Source: Pandoraea sp. (GTDB taxonomy: Bacteria > Pseudomonadota > Gammaproteobacteria > Burkholderiales > Burkholderiaceae). From it: DNA of 64,000 bases. Made by a program: the position numbers and the translations under genes. This document shows, one piece after another, positions 36,877 through 46,723 of this stretch. The first letter of the stretch is position 1. Each line of letters begins with the position of its first letter. Location of the stretch: positions 1 to 64,000 of the forward strand of contig NZ_SCSK01000053.1 of NCBI RefSeq assembly GCF_004297875.1. The letters are read 5' to 3'. The notes under the pieces are model-generated. The model did no database searches, was not told the origin of the DNA, and saw only the letters and a list, made by a program, of their open reading frames with translations.

Positions 36877-39800
36877 CGATCGTCCTCGCCTTTGTCCGCC
36901 ATGGCTGTCGGGTCTGATCGCCCTGGGTATCGTATTGGCCCTGGCGGCGGCCTATCCGCGCGGCGGCATGCAGGCCCGCCTGCTGGCCGCATCGCCGCCG
37001 AGCGAAGTCACGGTCGCCTACATCGAGGCGTGGCTTCGCATTGAGCCCAACTCGCCGACCTACCTGAGTTTGCTTGTCGATCAGTACATGGGGCTGGGGC
37101 AATGGGAGAAAGCCGAGCTGGCCGCGCAAAAGCTGGCGCTGATGGGCGGCGAAGACGGCCGCGCCAGGGCGCTGCTGATTCAGCTCACGGCGGCCGAGCG
37201 ACGGGCCTACGCGGTTAGGCCGGACGACCCACAGCGCCCGGCGCTGATGGTCAAATATATCGCGCTGCTCGAGCGCACTACCCAGCGCACCTGGGATGTA
37301 CCGGTGATGCGAGAGCTGGCGGCCAAGGCGCGCGCGGCGGGCGCGACCGGCGTGATGCTGCATTTTTACCGCGAGCTGGCCGCGGCCGACAGTGCCAATC
37401 GCGCTGAATGGGACGAAAAACTCGCTACCGAGGCGCTGGCCCAGCAATCGTACGCCGACGCCGCCAATGCCTACTTCGCCGCGCAGGATGCGGCGCAGAC
37501 CTTGCCGGACAAGCGACGCTATTTCATCGCGGCGCTCAAGGTGCTGGTCTCGGGCAATCAGGTCGGGCAAGCCTGTGATGAGGCCGCCAAACGCATCGGC
37601 GTGCTGGCCGAAGATCCGCAAACCTTGCGCTATCTGATCGGTCTGGCACGCCAGGCGCATCGCACGGACCTGATGAAGCGCTATGCGCGCGCCCTGGGCC
37701 AACTCTCCAGTCTTGAACCGGCCGGCCCGCACGTTGCGACCTTTGCGGCGGCGAACTCGCCCGGCACGGCCCGCCATCGGCCGGTCTATCTGGATGGGTA
37801 CGAAGCAAGCCTGCGCGGTGTTCGATTCGGTGGCGCCAGACTTCGACTGATCGCCGCGACGGCCCCGGCGGGTGCCAACGCGGTGACCCCCAGCGATTAC
37901 GATCTCGCCTTCAAGGCCTTTGTCGAGAGCGGAGCGCTCGACGACGCCGAGAAACTTGCCGAGCAGGCGCTCGCGCACCATCTGGACCCGCTCGTCTGGA
38001 CCCGTCGGCTGGCGCAAGTCGCGCAATGGAATAATCACCCGGCGCTGGCGCTCAAGTATTGGCTGGCGTTCGCGCGCGACTCCGGTAACGACGAAGCGTG
38101 GCAAAACGTCCTGAAGCTGGCGCCGCAACTGGATGACGATACCGCCTATGTTGCGGCCTTGACCCAAGAGGCAGATCGCCAACCCGCGAATCTGGCCTTG
38201 AAAGACCAGTTGATCAACGCCTATGAGCGCCTCGGCCAGCCGCAACAAGCGCTCGACTACCTGAAGCAACGCGCGGTAGGCGCGCAGCGAGAGCCGCTGC
38301 TCGAGCGCTATGCGCTCGTCGCCGAGCGGGCAGGGCAAGATAACGAGGCGCTGCGCACCTACCGCGTTCTGCAAACCGAATTCGGGCCGAACGCCAAATA
38401 TGCGCTGCATATCGCCAACCTCGAATACCAGCAGGGGCACTACGACGCGGCGCTCGATGCGTTGCGGCGGGTTCGCGACAAGACGCCGAGCCTTCCGCAG
38501 GACGCACTGTACTGGCGTACCTACAGCGAGCTGGCGCGGCTCACGCGGCATGACGAAGATGCCAACTTCGCTTATCAGCGGCTGCTGGCGACCGGACAGG
38601 CCGAGGCGACCGACTTGAGCGGCATGTCCTACTTCTATCAGGGCTATCCGATCGATGCCGGGCGCACCGCCGAAATGGCGTTCCGCAAGGACGGTTCGGC
38701 GAGGTCGCTGCAATCGGCGCTGTATTTCTATACCGTCGCCCACGCGTGGCCGCGCGTCCGGGATTTGCTGGCCAGCCTGACGCCCGCGCAACGCGACATG
38801 TTCGATCACTCGAGCGCGTTGCTCGCCGCCCGCGCGGACTATGAACGCCAGGTCGGGCAGTGGGATGCGTCGCTCGCCGATCTGCGGCGCGCGGCGTCGC
38901 TATCCGATGCCAGCGACGATACCAAGGTGTCGTATCTGTGGGCGCTGATCGACTTCGGCGGTGACGGCGAGCTGCGGCAGGCGATGCGCCGGTGGCGCTC
39001 GATTGCTGACGCCAACTCGGACTACTGGGGCGCCTATGGGGCGGGCGAGGTGCGTCTGGGCGATCCGGCGCGCGCGCTCAAGTACCTGCGCCGGCAAGTG
39101 TCGCAAGCGCAGGACGATCCTCTGTGGCTGATCGCCACAGCCGACGCGGAAGCCGCCGCCGGCCATGCCGACGTCGCCTGGCGACTGCGCCGCGCGGCCT
39201 GGCGCGCCCTGCCGGCCAAACTCGCCGCGCCAGCAGCGCCGGCCGCATCAACCGGGACCGGGGCTGCGCGATCTCACGTCGCGGCCTTGCCCGGCACGCC
39301 CGAGGCGATCGCCCAGGCGCGCATGGCGCAGGTGACGCTGAGCCAGACATTCACCAACGGCGACCGCTCGCGCGATCTGCTGATTGCGTTGCTCAAGGCC
39401 GATCGCCGCGAAAACGGCAGTGCGGCGGTGGCCCGCTCCCTGCTTGGCATGCGCGCCAAGGGGCTGGCCCCCGATCTTGTGATGCCGGATCAAGTGTCCG
39501 GCAAGACCGCGCAAGCGGCCGAGGCGCGCCGGCAACTGATCAGCGCGGCGGCCAAGGACGTCGTGCAGGCATGGGCGATCAGCGGCGAACACAATGAACT
39601 CGCGCGTGCCTGGCTTGCCAGGGAATACACCGATCGCTTGCTGCAGCCGGCCGATGCGCAGATCACGCTGGCGCTGGCCGACAACGATCACGAGGCGCTG
39701 GCGCGGGCGCTCGCGCACGGGCGCGGCGGCGTGCCGGTGGGCAGTCGCATCGATGCGCTCAATCGACTGGGACGGACCGACGAGGCGGAAACGGTTGCCT

Positions 39801-40789
39801 TTCGTGCCGTCCAGGGTGCGCCGGACAACGACGAACTGCAGGAGTCGCTGCGCGAGACGCTGCTGCGCGACCGCCCGGCGCTTGGCGCCGATGTCTTCGG
39901 CACCCGCGCCAGCCCGCTCAACAGTATCACCAGCTCGCTGCTGGGCGGTGTTGCCTTGACCGGCAGGCTTGCTTTGATTATCGAGGCGATCCAGCGCAAT
40001 CAGCACTCGGCCGATACCAGTCAACTGGCCTGGGTGCCTGCGCAAGACCGCTCGTTCGAGGCCACCTTGCGCGACCATACGGTAGAGCGCGACCTGTCGG
40101 CAAGCGTCGGACATCGCAATGCGGTCAACTCCTTCTATACCTTCAAGGTGCACGGCGAATTCAACCGGCGTGGGCCGCTGACCACGGACATTACCGCCGG
40201 GCTCAACCAGTTCACCGACATCTCGCCGCAGATGCAAGTCGCCTCGACCAAAGACATGCTGCGCATGGGAGCGCTGTGGGATACGCAAACGCGCTGGTTC
40301 ATGCAGGGCAGCGCCGAGGTCGATGGATTTCACGCGCAGGATCGCACCTACCTGGGGCGCGGCGTGATTCTCGCTGCCGAATTGGGTTACCGCCTGCGGC
40401 TTGGTTATCCCGACTGGAACGTGCGCCTGACTGGCGAGCGCGGCATTTATACCGCCAGCGGCAACGTGATCCCCTCGCTGGCGCGATTGCTGCCGGCGGG
40501 CCAGACGCCCACGGCGGACCAATTCATGCCGCAAAGTGTGACGCGTTATGGCCTGATGACCGGATTCGGCATGGATTACGAGAACGCCTATCGGCATGCC
40601 TGGGTTCCGTATCTCGACGTCGGTGTGGTGCACGACAGCATCGAGGGATGGGGTCCGCAGGTCAACGTGGGCCTGGCAGGCTCGATTTTTGGCAACGATC
40701 ATGCGCGCGTGTATTACTCGCATGAGGCAGTGACCGGCGGCGGAGCGTCGGTGACGCAACTCGGCGTGGCGTACCGTTTGTACTACTAG
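36869..40789 (+). CDS. pelB: Pel outer-membrane secretin-like protein PelB (TPR scaffold and beta-barrel)
   Basis: A 1306-residue export protein. An N-terminal membrane anchor (GLIALGIVLALAAAY) is followed by a long series of TPR-type helical repeats through about residue 900 and a C-terminal beta-barrel ending in VAYRLYY, the outer-membrane terminal aromatic pattern. The TPRs bind PelA in the periplasm and the barrel exports Pel. It starts with GTG and overlaps pelA by 8 bp. It is somewhat longer than the P. aeruginosa protein (about 1190). Confidence 0.92.
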   Translation: MNSDRPRLCPPWLSGLIALGIVLALAAAYPRGGMQARLLAASPPSEVTVAYIEAWLRIEPNSPTYLSLLVDQYMGLGQWEKAELAAQKLALMGGEDGRARALLIQLTAAERRAYAVRPDDPQRPALMVKYIALLERTTQRTWDVPVMRELAAKARAAGATGVMLHFYRELAAADSANRAEWDEKLATEALAQQSYADAANAYFAAQDAAQTLPDKRRYFIAALKVLVSGNQVGQACDEAAKRIGVLAEDPQTLRYLIGLARQAHRTDLMKRYARALGQLSSLEPAGPHVATFAAANSPGTARHRPVYLDGYEASLRGVRFGGARLRLIAATAPAGANAVTPSDYDLAFKAFVESGALDDAEKLAEQALAHHLDPLVWTRRLAQVAQWNNHPALALKYWLAFARDSGNDEAWQNVLKLAPQLDDDTAYVAALTQEADRQPANLALKDQLINAYERLGQPQQALDYLKQRAVGAQREPLLERYALVAERAGQDNEALRTYRVLQTEFGPNAKYALHIANLEYQQGHYDAALDALRRVRDKTPSLPQDALYWRTYSELARLTRHDEDANFAYQRLLATGQAEATDLSGMSYFYQGYPIDAGRTAEMAFRKDGSARSLQSALYFYTVAHAWPRVRDLLASLTPAQRDMFDHSSALLAARADYERQVGQWDASLADLRRAASLSDASDDTKVSYLWALIDFGGDGELRQAMRRWRSIADANSDYWGAYGAGEVRLGDPARALKYLRRQVSQAQDDPLWLIATADAEAAAGHADVAWRLRRAAWRALPAKLAAPAAPAASTGTGAARSHVAALPGTPEAIAQARMAQVTLSQTFTNGDRSRDLLIALLKADRRENGSAAVARSLLGMRAKGLAPDLVMPDQVSGKTAQAAEARRQLISAAAKDVVQAWAISGEHNELARAWLAREYTDRLLQPADAQITLALADNDHEALARALAHGRGGVPVGSRIDALNRLGRTDEAETVAFRAVQGAPDNDELQESLRETLLRDRPALGADVFGTRASPLNSITSSLLGGVALTGRLALIIEAIQRNQHSADTSQLAWVPAQDRSFEATLRDHTVERDLSASVGHRNAVNSFYTFKVHGEFNRRGPLTTDITAGLNQFTDISPQMQVASTKDMLRMGALWDTQTRWFMQGSAEVDGFHAQDRTYLGRGVILAAELGYRLRLGYPDWNVRLTGERGIYTASGNVIPSLARLLPAGQTPTADQFMPQSVTRYGLMTGFGMDYENAYRHAWVPYLDVGVVHDSIEGWGPQVNVGLAGSIFGNDHARVYYSHEAVTGGGASVTQLGVAYRLYY

Positions 40790-40861
40790 CGCGCCGAGAC
40801 GGAAGAGGCGGGCATCGCGCGGCTAGTGGCCGCTGTTTCATCAAAACCGGAGAGGAAGAAA

Positions 40862-41401
40862 ATGAAAGGCTTGAGAGCGGGAAATATTTATCGGCTGATC
40901 GGCGCCGTGCTGCTGGCTGTGCTGGCGGGCTGCTCCACGATCGACGCGGGACATGCGCCCGCCCTGAGCAAGACCGACAACTGGGCGCTGTTGCCGGTAG
41001 CGAACTACACGGAAACGCCGGAAGCGGGCAAACGCGCCGAGAGCATCGCACAGAGCGTGCTGCAGCAGGATGGCTTCACCAACCTGTGGCAATACCCCGG
41101 CGATAACGATACCGACGCGCTGCTCAACGGTCACCCCAATGCCGCGCGAGCCAAGGCGCTGGCATGGGCGCGCAAGGCGGGCGCTCGCTACGCGCTGACC
41201 GGCTCGGTGCAGGAATGGCGTTACAAGGTCGGCGTGGACGGCGAGCCGGTGGCCGGCTTGACGTTCGACGTGATCGACGTGAGCACGGGCAAGATCGTGT
41301 GGAGTGCCACGGGCAGCCGCAGCGGTTGGAGTCGCTCGAGTCTGGCCGGCGTCGGTCAAACGCTGATCCGCCAGTTGCTGGCCCCGCTCGCGCAACGCTG
41401 A
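40862..41401 (+). CDS. pelC: Pel outer-membrane lipoprotein PelC
   Basis: A 179-residue lipoprotein with lipobox VLLAVLAGC, so the mature N-terminus is the lipidated Cys. Family members form a dodecameric funnel under the PelB pore. Start ATG 40862 has GGAGAGGA upstream, better than the GTG at 40826. It is followed by pelD after one base. Confidence 0.9.
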   Translation: MKGLRAGNIYRLIGAVLLAVLAGCSTIDAGHAPALSKTDNWALLPVANYTETPEAGKRAESIAQSVLQQDGFTNLWQYPGDNDTDALLNGHPNAARAKALAWARKAGARYALTGSVQEWRYKVGVDGEPVAGLTFDVIDVSTGKIVWSATGSRSGWSRSSLAGVGQTLIRQLLAPLAQR

Positions 41402-41402
41402 G

Positions 41403-42797
41403 GTGTCCGCCGTGCAAACCGATAAGCAAACATCGCCGCCGCAAGCGCGGGCCTCAGATCCACTCGGGAACGTCGGCTACTACGGCCGTTTGCTTGCACC
41501 GGCGCTCACGCGTCCCGTTGCCGTCGTGGAAGTCATCTGCGTGATGGCGCTGGTGATCGGTTGCAGTTACTTGCTGCGACCTGCGGATCCGCTGTTGCTG
41601 CATATCGGCTTTCCGTGGCTGTGGCTGGTCGCCGCGATCATGGCACTGCGCTACGGCGCGTTGCTCGGTGTGCTGGCAGGAATCTGCATCACCGCTGCCT
41701 GGTACGGATTTTACGGGCACGCGGCAGGCGCGGAATTTCCGGCCATGTTCTTCGTCGGCGGTCTGGCGCTGGTGGTGATCTCGGGACATTTTTGCGACAT
41801 CTGGGGCAATCGCGCCAATCGCATCAGCAGCATCAACACCTATCTGAGCGACCGGCTGGTAGCGATTACGAACAATCACTACCTGCTGCGCATCTCGCAC
41901 GATCGGCTCGAGCATGACGTGCTGACCCGGCCGGTCACGATGCGCGATGCGATCATGCGCTTGCGGGATTTCTCGCCAGCCCGGAACAACGCTGCGCCCG
42001 ATGCGCCGTTGCCCAACGTTCAGGGCATGCTGGAATTCGCCGCGTTGACCTGCCAAATCGGCGACGCATCGATATTTCCCGTGACAAAGGGCCGTGTCGA
42101 GCGTGTGGCCGCCGCGTCGGTAGGGGAGTCCTTCGAAGTCGATTCCGACGATCCGCTATTGCGTGATTGTCTTGAGAAGAGCGCGCTTTCGCATTTGCGC
42201 GAGCTCGATGAAACGGGCCGCAGCGCCTATCTGGTATGCGCTCCGCTGATCGCGGCATCTGGCAAGCTGATCGGGGTGCTGGTTGTGCGGCGCATGGCCT
42301 TTTTGTCGCTCAATCAGGACAACCTGCAACTGCTGCTGGTGCTGCTCGGCTACTACGCCGACAGCGTCGAACATCGCGCGATGGTCGACGCGATCACCCA
42401 GCGCGTGCCCGATTGCCCCTATGATTTTGCACTCGAACTGGCCCGTCTGACGCATATGAAGCGCGCCAGCAATATCGATTCCGCGCTGGTGGCACTGGTG
42501 TTCGCCCGCGACGCCGACGGCGATTCGCTGTTCGATCAGGTGACCCGGACGCGGCGTGCGCTGGACGTGCTCTGGGCGTTGCGCGATGACGAGCGTCAGG
42601 TGGCGATCACCCTCATGCCGCTGACCGACGACAACGGCATCAACGGCTATCTGATGCGCACCGAAAACACCCTGAAAAGCCAGTTTTCGACCGACTTCGA
42701 AAAATCGCGTGTCGCGGTGCATACGGTTGCGGTCAGCCCGACCGATCCTGGCGACGTGTTGCAGCGTTTGCTCCAACGGTGCGGCCATCATGGCTAA
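41403..42797 (+). CDS. pelD: c-di-GMP receptor PelD
   Basis: Inner-membrane receptor of about 464 residues that activates Pel synthesis on c-di-GMP binding. N-terminal membrane segments (about residues 38-125) precede a GAF domain and a degenerate GGDEF domain. The inhibitory-site-type motif RALD (R385-D388) matches the RxxD that binds c-di-GMP in P. aeruginosa PelD. GTG 41403 is used; GTG 41412 is possible. The 3' end overlaps pelE by 8 bp. Confidence 0.92.
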   Translation: MSAVQTDKQTSPPQARASDPLGNVGYYGRLLAPALTRPVAVVEVICVMALVIGCSYLLRPADPLLLHIGFPWLWLVAAIMALRYGALLGVLAGICITAAWYGFYGHAAGAEFPAMFFVGGLALVVISGHFCDIWGNRANRISSINTYLSDRLVAITNNHYLLRISHDRLEHDVLTRPVTMRDAIMRLRDFSPARNNAAPDAPLPNVQGMLEFAALTCQIGDASIFPVTKGRVERVAAASVGESFEVDSDDPLLRDCLEKSALSHLRELDETGRSAYLVCAPLIAASGKLIGVLVVRRMAFLSLNQDNLQLLLVLLGYYADSVEHRAMVDAITQRVPDCPYDFALELARLTHMKRASNIDSALVALVFARDADGDSLFDQVTRTRRALDVLWALRDDERQVAITLMPLTDDNGINGYLMRTENTLKSQFSTDFEKSRVAVHTVAVSPTDPGDVLQRLLQRCGHHG

Positions 42798-43794
42798 GAT
42801 GCTGCGCTCATTACTGTTTGGCGTGCTGGCGCTGCTCGCGCAAGGCAAGGCGGTCTATTCGTTGTGGCACCCGCTTGGCGGGATCGATCCGATGGTCGTG
42901 TTCTTTGTCTGGCAAGCGTTGGCCGCGCTGGCAACCGCGTTGTTCGTGAGTGACATTCTGCCGCCGCATTACCGCCGGGCGAGGAGCGGCGCGTTTGTGC
43001 ATGTTTTTGTCATTTGCCTGTTTCTCCCGGTCGCCGGCCTGGTGCTGTTTCTCAGCTTGATCCTCGTGGCGCTGATGTTCCCCACGCCGCCCGATGACGT
43101 CCCGATCGAGGCCGTCGAGGCGCCGCAATTTGCCACCTATCTGGTCTCCCGTGTGACCCACGGCACGGGCGCCCGGTTGCGCGCTCGCCTGGAGAATCTG
43201 CGCGCGCCCGCCGGCGATCGCGTCGCCGCGCTGGTCGCCATGCAATCGCTGCCGTCGCGCATCAGCAGCGGGCTGCTGCACGACTTGCTGTCCGACCCCA
43301 TCGAGGAGATTCGCCTGTTGGCTTACGGCATTGTCGATGGCACCGAAAAGGAGATCATGCAAAAGATCTTCGTGGCCAGGGCGCAGCTCGAGCGGGCCGC
43401 CGGCGGGAGCGAGCGGGGGCTGGCCTGCTCCCGCCTGGCCGAACTGTATTGGGAATTGATTTATCAGCATCTGGTGCAGGGCGAGGTCTACCGCTATACC
43501 CTCGAGCAGGTAGAGTCGTTTGCGCAACAGGCCCTGGCGCAAGGACAGGAGGCCGCCGTGATGTGCTATCTGCTCGGGCGCTGCGCGTTGCTGCGCAACG
43601 CTGCCGAGCGCGCGGAGGAATTCTTCCGGCGCGCCCAGGCGTTGCGCTTTCCGGCCGACCGGCTGGCGCCCTGGCTGGCCGAAGTGGCGTTTCTCAAGGG
43701 TGACTACGAGCGCATTCCGCCATTGCTCGATACACTCAACAAGGCGACGGCCACGCCTTTTCTGCAACCCATCGTGCGCTATTGGTCTCAATGA
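42790..43794 (+). CDS. pelE: Pel inner-membrane protein PelE
   Basis: A 334-residue protein with two or more N-terminal membrane segments (LLFGVLALLAQGKA, VFFVWQALAALATALFV, FVHVFVICLFLPVAGLVLF) and a cytosolic helical, TPR-like C-terminal part. It is a component of the PelDEFG synthase complex, contacting PelD. ATG 42790 overlaps the pelD stop; the track start at 42709 lies inside pelD. The 3' end overlaps pelF (ATGA). Confidence 0.88.
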   Translation: MAKMLRSLLFGVLALLAQGKAVYSLWHPLGGIDPMVVFFVWQALAALATALFVSDILPPHYRRARSGAFVHVFVICLFLPVAGLVLFLSLILVALMFPTPPDDVPIEAVEAPQFATYLVSRVTHGTGARLRARLENLRAPAGDRVAALVAMQSLPSRISSGLLHDLLSDPIEEIRLLAYGIVDGTEKEIMQKIFVARAQLERAAGGSERGLACSRLAELYWELIYQHLVQGEVYRYTLEQVESFAQQALAQGQEAAVMCYLLGRCALLRNAAERAEEFFRRAQALRFPADRLAPWLAEVAFLKGDYERIPPLLDTLNKATATPFLQPIVRYWSQ

Positions 43795-45344
43795 ACTCAG
43801 ATCTCCATCGCCGCGCGGCTTCGGCCGATATCGCCTTGCTGCTCGAGGGCACGTTCCCCTATGTGCGCGGGGGTGTCTCGGCGTGGGTCAATCAGATGAT
43901 CCGCGCCTTTCCGGAATTCACATTCGCGATTGCCTTCATCGGCAGCCGGCGCGACGATTATGGCGGCGCGCACTACGCGCTGCCCGACAACGTGGTGCAC
44001 TTCGAGGAACACTACCTGTACGATTTCGAGACGGACAAGCCGGTGATCAGCAGCCAGGGCGACCGTCAAGCGTTCGAGCACGTCGCGCGCATGCACGATG
44101 AACTCAAGCAGCACAAGCACGCCGGGGCGATCGGCAAACTGATGCGCGAACTGATGCCGATGCTCGAGGAGGGCGGACCGATCAGCGAACAGGAATTCCT
44201 GCACAGCCAGCGCTCGTGGGATGTCATCACCGACCGCTACAACCGGTTTTGCACCGATCCGTCGTTCACCGACTATTTCTGGACGGTGCGCATCATGCAC
44301 AAGCCCTTGTGGCAACTGGCGCGGATCGCCGAGAGGCTGCCACAGGCCAAGATCTACCACACGGTGTCGACCGGTTACGCCGGGTTTCTCGGTGCGCTGC
44401 TGCATTTTCGCCATGGCCGCCCGTTGCTGGTGTCGGAGCACGGCATTTATACGAAAGAGCGCAAGATCGACCTGTTGCAAAGTCAGTGGATTCGCGACAA
44501 CCGCGGTATTTTCGAGCGCGACGTCTCGCAAGTCGGCTACTTCCAGGAACTGTGGGTGCGCTTTTTCGAGGCGATCGGGCGCATTGCCTACGAGGCGGCC
44601 AGCGATATCGTCGCGCTCTACGAAGGCAATCGCCTGCGCCAGTTGGAGGACGGCGCCCCGCCGGACAAGACCTGCAGTATTCCGAACGGCATTGCCGTGG
44701 CGCAGTTTGCGCCGCTGCGCGCCCAGCGCCCGGCGAGCGTGCCGCCGGTGGTGGCGCTGATCGGCCGGGTCGTGCCGATCAAGGACATCAAGACATTCAT
44801 TCGCGCGATGTTCATCGTCAAGCGCCAGTTGCCGGCGGCGCAGGGGTGGATCATCGGCCCGGAAACCGAGGATCCCGATTATGCGCAGGAGTGCCGCGAC
44901 CTGATCGACAGCCTGGGCATGCAGGAAAGCATCAAAATGATGGGTTTTCGCCAGATCCGCGAACTGTTGCCGGACGTCGGCCTGGTGGCCCTGAGCTCGA
45001 TCAGCGAGGCCTTGCCGCTGGTCGTGCTCGAGGCCTTTGCCGCGGGCGTGCCGGTCGTGACCACCGACGTCGGTTCCTGCCGGCAACTGGTCGAGGGGCT
45101 CGATGGCGACGACAGGGCGCTGGGCGCCGCCGGCAAGGTGGTGCAGATCGCCGATCCGGAGAAATTTGCCCAGGCGGTGCTGGCGCTGCTCGGCGACGAA
45201 GACGCGTGGCGAGCCGCGCAGCGAGCTGGCATCGCGCGCGTCGAGCGTTACTATACGCACACGCTGATGGAAGACAGCTACCGGTCGCTGTATCGCAAGC
45301 TGATCGCGGACAGTGCCGGGCAACAATCCTCGGAGACGCAATAA
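43791..45344 (+). CDS. pelF: Pel glycosyltransferase PelF (GT4)
   Basis: Cytosolic GT4 enzyme of 517 residues that polymerises Pel, using a UDP-sugar (UDP-GalNAc expected). It carries the GT4 features LLEGTFPYVRGGVSAWV at the N-terminus, RVVPIKDIKTFIRA and the EX7E motif in SEALPLVVLEA. ATG 43791 overlaps the pelE stop; the track's 43782 is a TTG. It is coupled to pelG (TAATG). Confidence 0.93.
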   Translation: MNSDLHRRAASADIALLLEGTFPYVRGGVSAWVNQMIRAFPEFTFAIAFIGSRRDDYGGAHYALPDNVVHFEEHYLYDFETDKPVISSQGDRQAFEHVARMHDELKQHKHAGAIGKLMRELMPMLEEGGPISEQEFLHSQRSWDVITDRYNRFCTDPSFTDYFWTVRIMHKPLWQLARIAERLPQAKIYHTVSTGYAGFLGALLHFRHGRPLLVSEHGIYTKERKIDLLQSQWIRDNRGIFERDVSQVGYFQELWVRFFEAIGRIAYEAASDIVALYEGNRLRQLEDGAPPDKTCSIPNGIAVAQFAPLRAQRPASVPPVVALIGRVVPIKDIKTFIRAMFIVKRQLPAAQGWIIGPETEDPDYAQECRDLIDSLGMQESIKMMGFRQIRELLPDVGLVALSSISEALPLVVLEAFAAGVPVVTTDVGSCRQLVEGLDGDDRALGAAGKVVQIADPEKFAQAVLALLGDEDAWRAAQRAGIARVERYYTHTLMEDSYRSLYRKLIADSAGQQSSETQ

Positions 45345-46723
45345 TGGCCGGTATCGGTTTCGAGCTGCGTAAGATACTCAAGCGCGATAGCCTGACCGGT
45401 ACGCTGACCGCTTACGGCTACGCCGGCATCATCAGCGCCGGGCCCCTGGTGCTATCGATTCTGGGCATGCTGCTCATCGGCCTGCTCAGCCTGTCGACGG
45501 TGGAGCCGCCGGTGCGGATCGTGCAGTTCCAGATTTCCGTCACCTACCTGATGGCCGTCAGCCTGATCGTCACCGGCGCATTGCAGTTGTCGTTCACGCG
45601 TTTCATTTCCGATCGCCTGTTCGAACGGCGACCCGATCGCGTGCTGCCGAACTACAACGCTGTGGCGCTCGTCACGACCGTGATCACCGGCTTGTCGGGC
45701 CTGATCCTCGCCTTGACGGCATTTCGACACGAATCGACGCTTTACCGCCTGCTGATGCTGGCCGGGTTTGTGATCATCAGCAATATCTGGATCGGTGTGA
45801 TTTTCCTTACCAGCGTCAAGCAATATCGGGCTGTTCTGGCGATTTTCTTCGTCGGCTATCTTGCCACGGTGATTTTTGCCGTCGCGCTCAACCGCTATGG
45901 CCTGAATGGTTTGATGGGCGGTTTTGTGATTGGCCACTTGATCCTGCTGGTCGGCCTGACCAGCCTGATCCATCGCAACTACCGCTCCGACGACTACATT
46001 GCGTGGGAAGTTTTCGACCGACGCTTTGCCTATCCGAGCCTGATGTTCGTTGGCGTGTTGTTCAATCTGGGCGTGTGGCTGGACAAATTCATGTTCTGGT
46101 TTTCTCCGGCGACCGGGCATGTGGTGATCGGCCCGTTGCGTGCATCACTCATTTACGACTTGCCGGTCTTTATCTCGTATCTTTGCGTGATTCCCGGCAT
46201 GGCTGTGTTTTTGCTGCGTATCGAGACCGATTTCGTCGACTACTACGATGCCTATTACGACGCCATCCGCAGCGGCGGTACGCTGAAGTACATCCAGGAC
46301 ATGCGTGACATGATGGTGCGCAGCGTGCGCACCGGCCTGTATGAAATCCTCAAAATCCAGGCATTGGTCACCTTGCTGATCTTTGCGTTCGGCGACAAAC
46401 TGCTTCGCCTGCTTGGCATCTCGACGCTTTACCTGCCGCTATTGCACATCGATGTGATCTCGGCGAGCCTGCAAGTGCTGTTCCTGGGCGCGCTCAACAT
46501 CTTCTTCTACCTCGACCGGCGTCGCGTGGTGCTGGGGCTCACAGCCACCTTCGTGGTGCTTAGCGGCCTGTTTACCTGGATCACCCTGGAGGCGGGGCCG
46601 AACACCTACGGTTATGGCTATGCCGGTGCGCTTCTGGTGGTGATGCTGCTGTCGGTGGACATGCTCGACCGGCGCTTCGCCTCGCTCGAGTATGACACCT
46701 ATATGCTGCAGAAAGATGCGTGA
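45344..46723 (+). CDS. pelG: Pel membrane transporter PelG
   Basis: Polytopic inner-membrane protein of 459 residues with about 12 hydrophobic segments, MOP-flippase-like, that forms the synthase complex with PelD, PelE and PelF. The N-terminus MAGIGFELRKILKRDSLTG is family-typical. ATG overlaps the pelF stop; the track start at 44216 is inside pelF. The end overlaps the next gene by 8 bp. Confidence 0.92.
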   Translation: MAGIGFELRKILKRDSLTGTLTAYGYAGIISAGPLVLSILGMLLIGLLSLSTVEPPVRIVQFQISVTYLMAVSLIVTGALQLSFTRFISDRLFERRPDRVLPNYNAVALVTTVITGLSGLILALTAFRHESTLYRLLMLAGFVIISNIWIGVIFLTSVKQYRAVLAIFFVGYLATVIFAVALNRYGLNGLMGGFVIGHLILLVGLTSLIHRNYRSDDYIAWEVFDRRFAYPSLMFVGVLFNLGVWLDKFMFWFSPATGHVVIGPLRASLIYDLPVFISYLCVIPGMAVFLLRIETDFVDYYDAYYDAIRSGGTLKYIQDMRDMMVRSVRTGLYEILKIQALVTLLIFAFGDKLLRLLGISTLYLPLLHIDVISASLQVLFLGALNIFFYLDRRRVVLGLTATFVVLSGLFTWITLEAGPNTYGYGYAGALLVVMLLSVDMLDRRFASLEYDTYMLQKDA

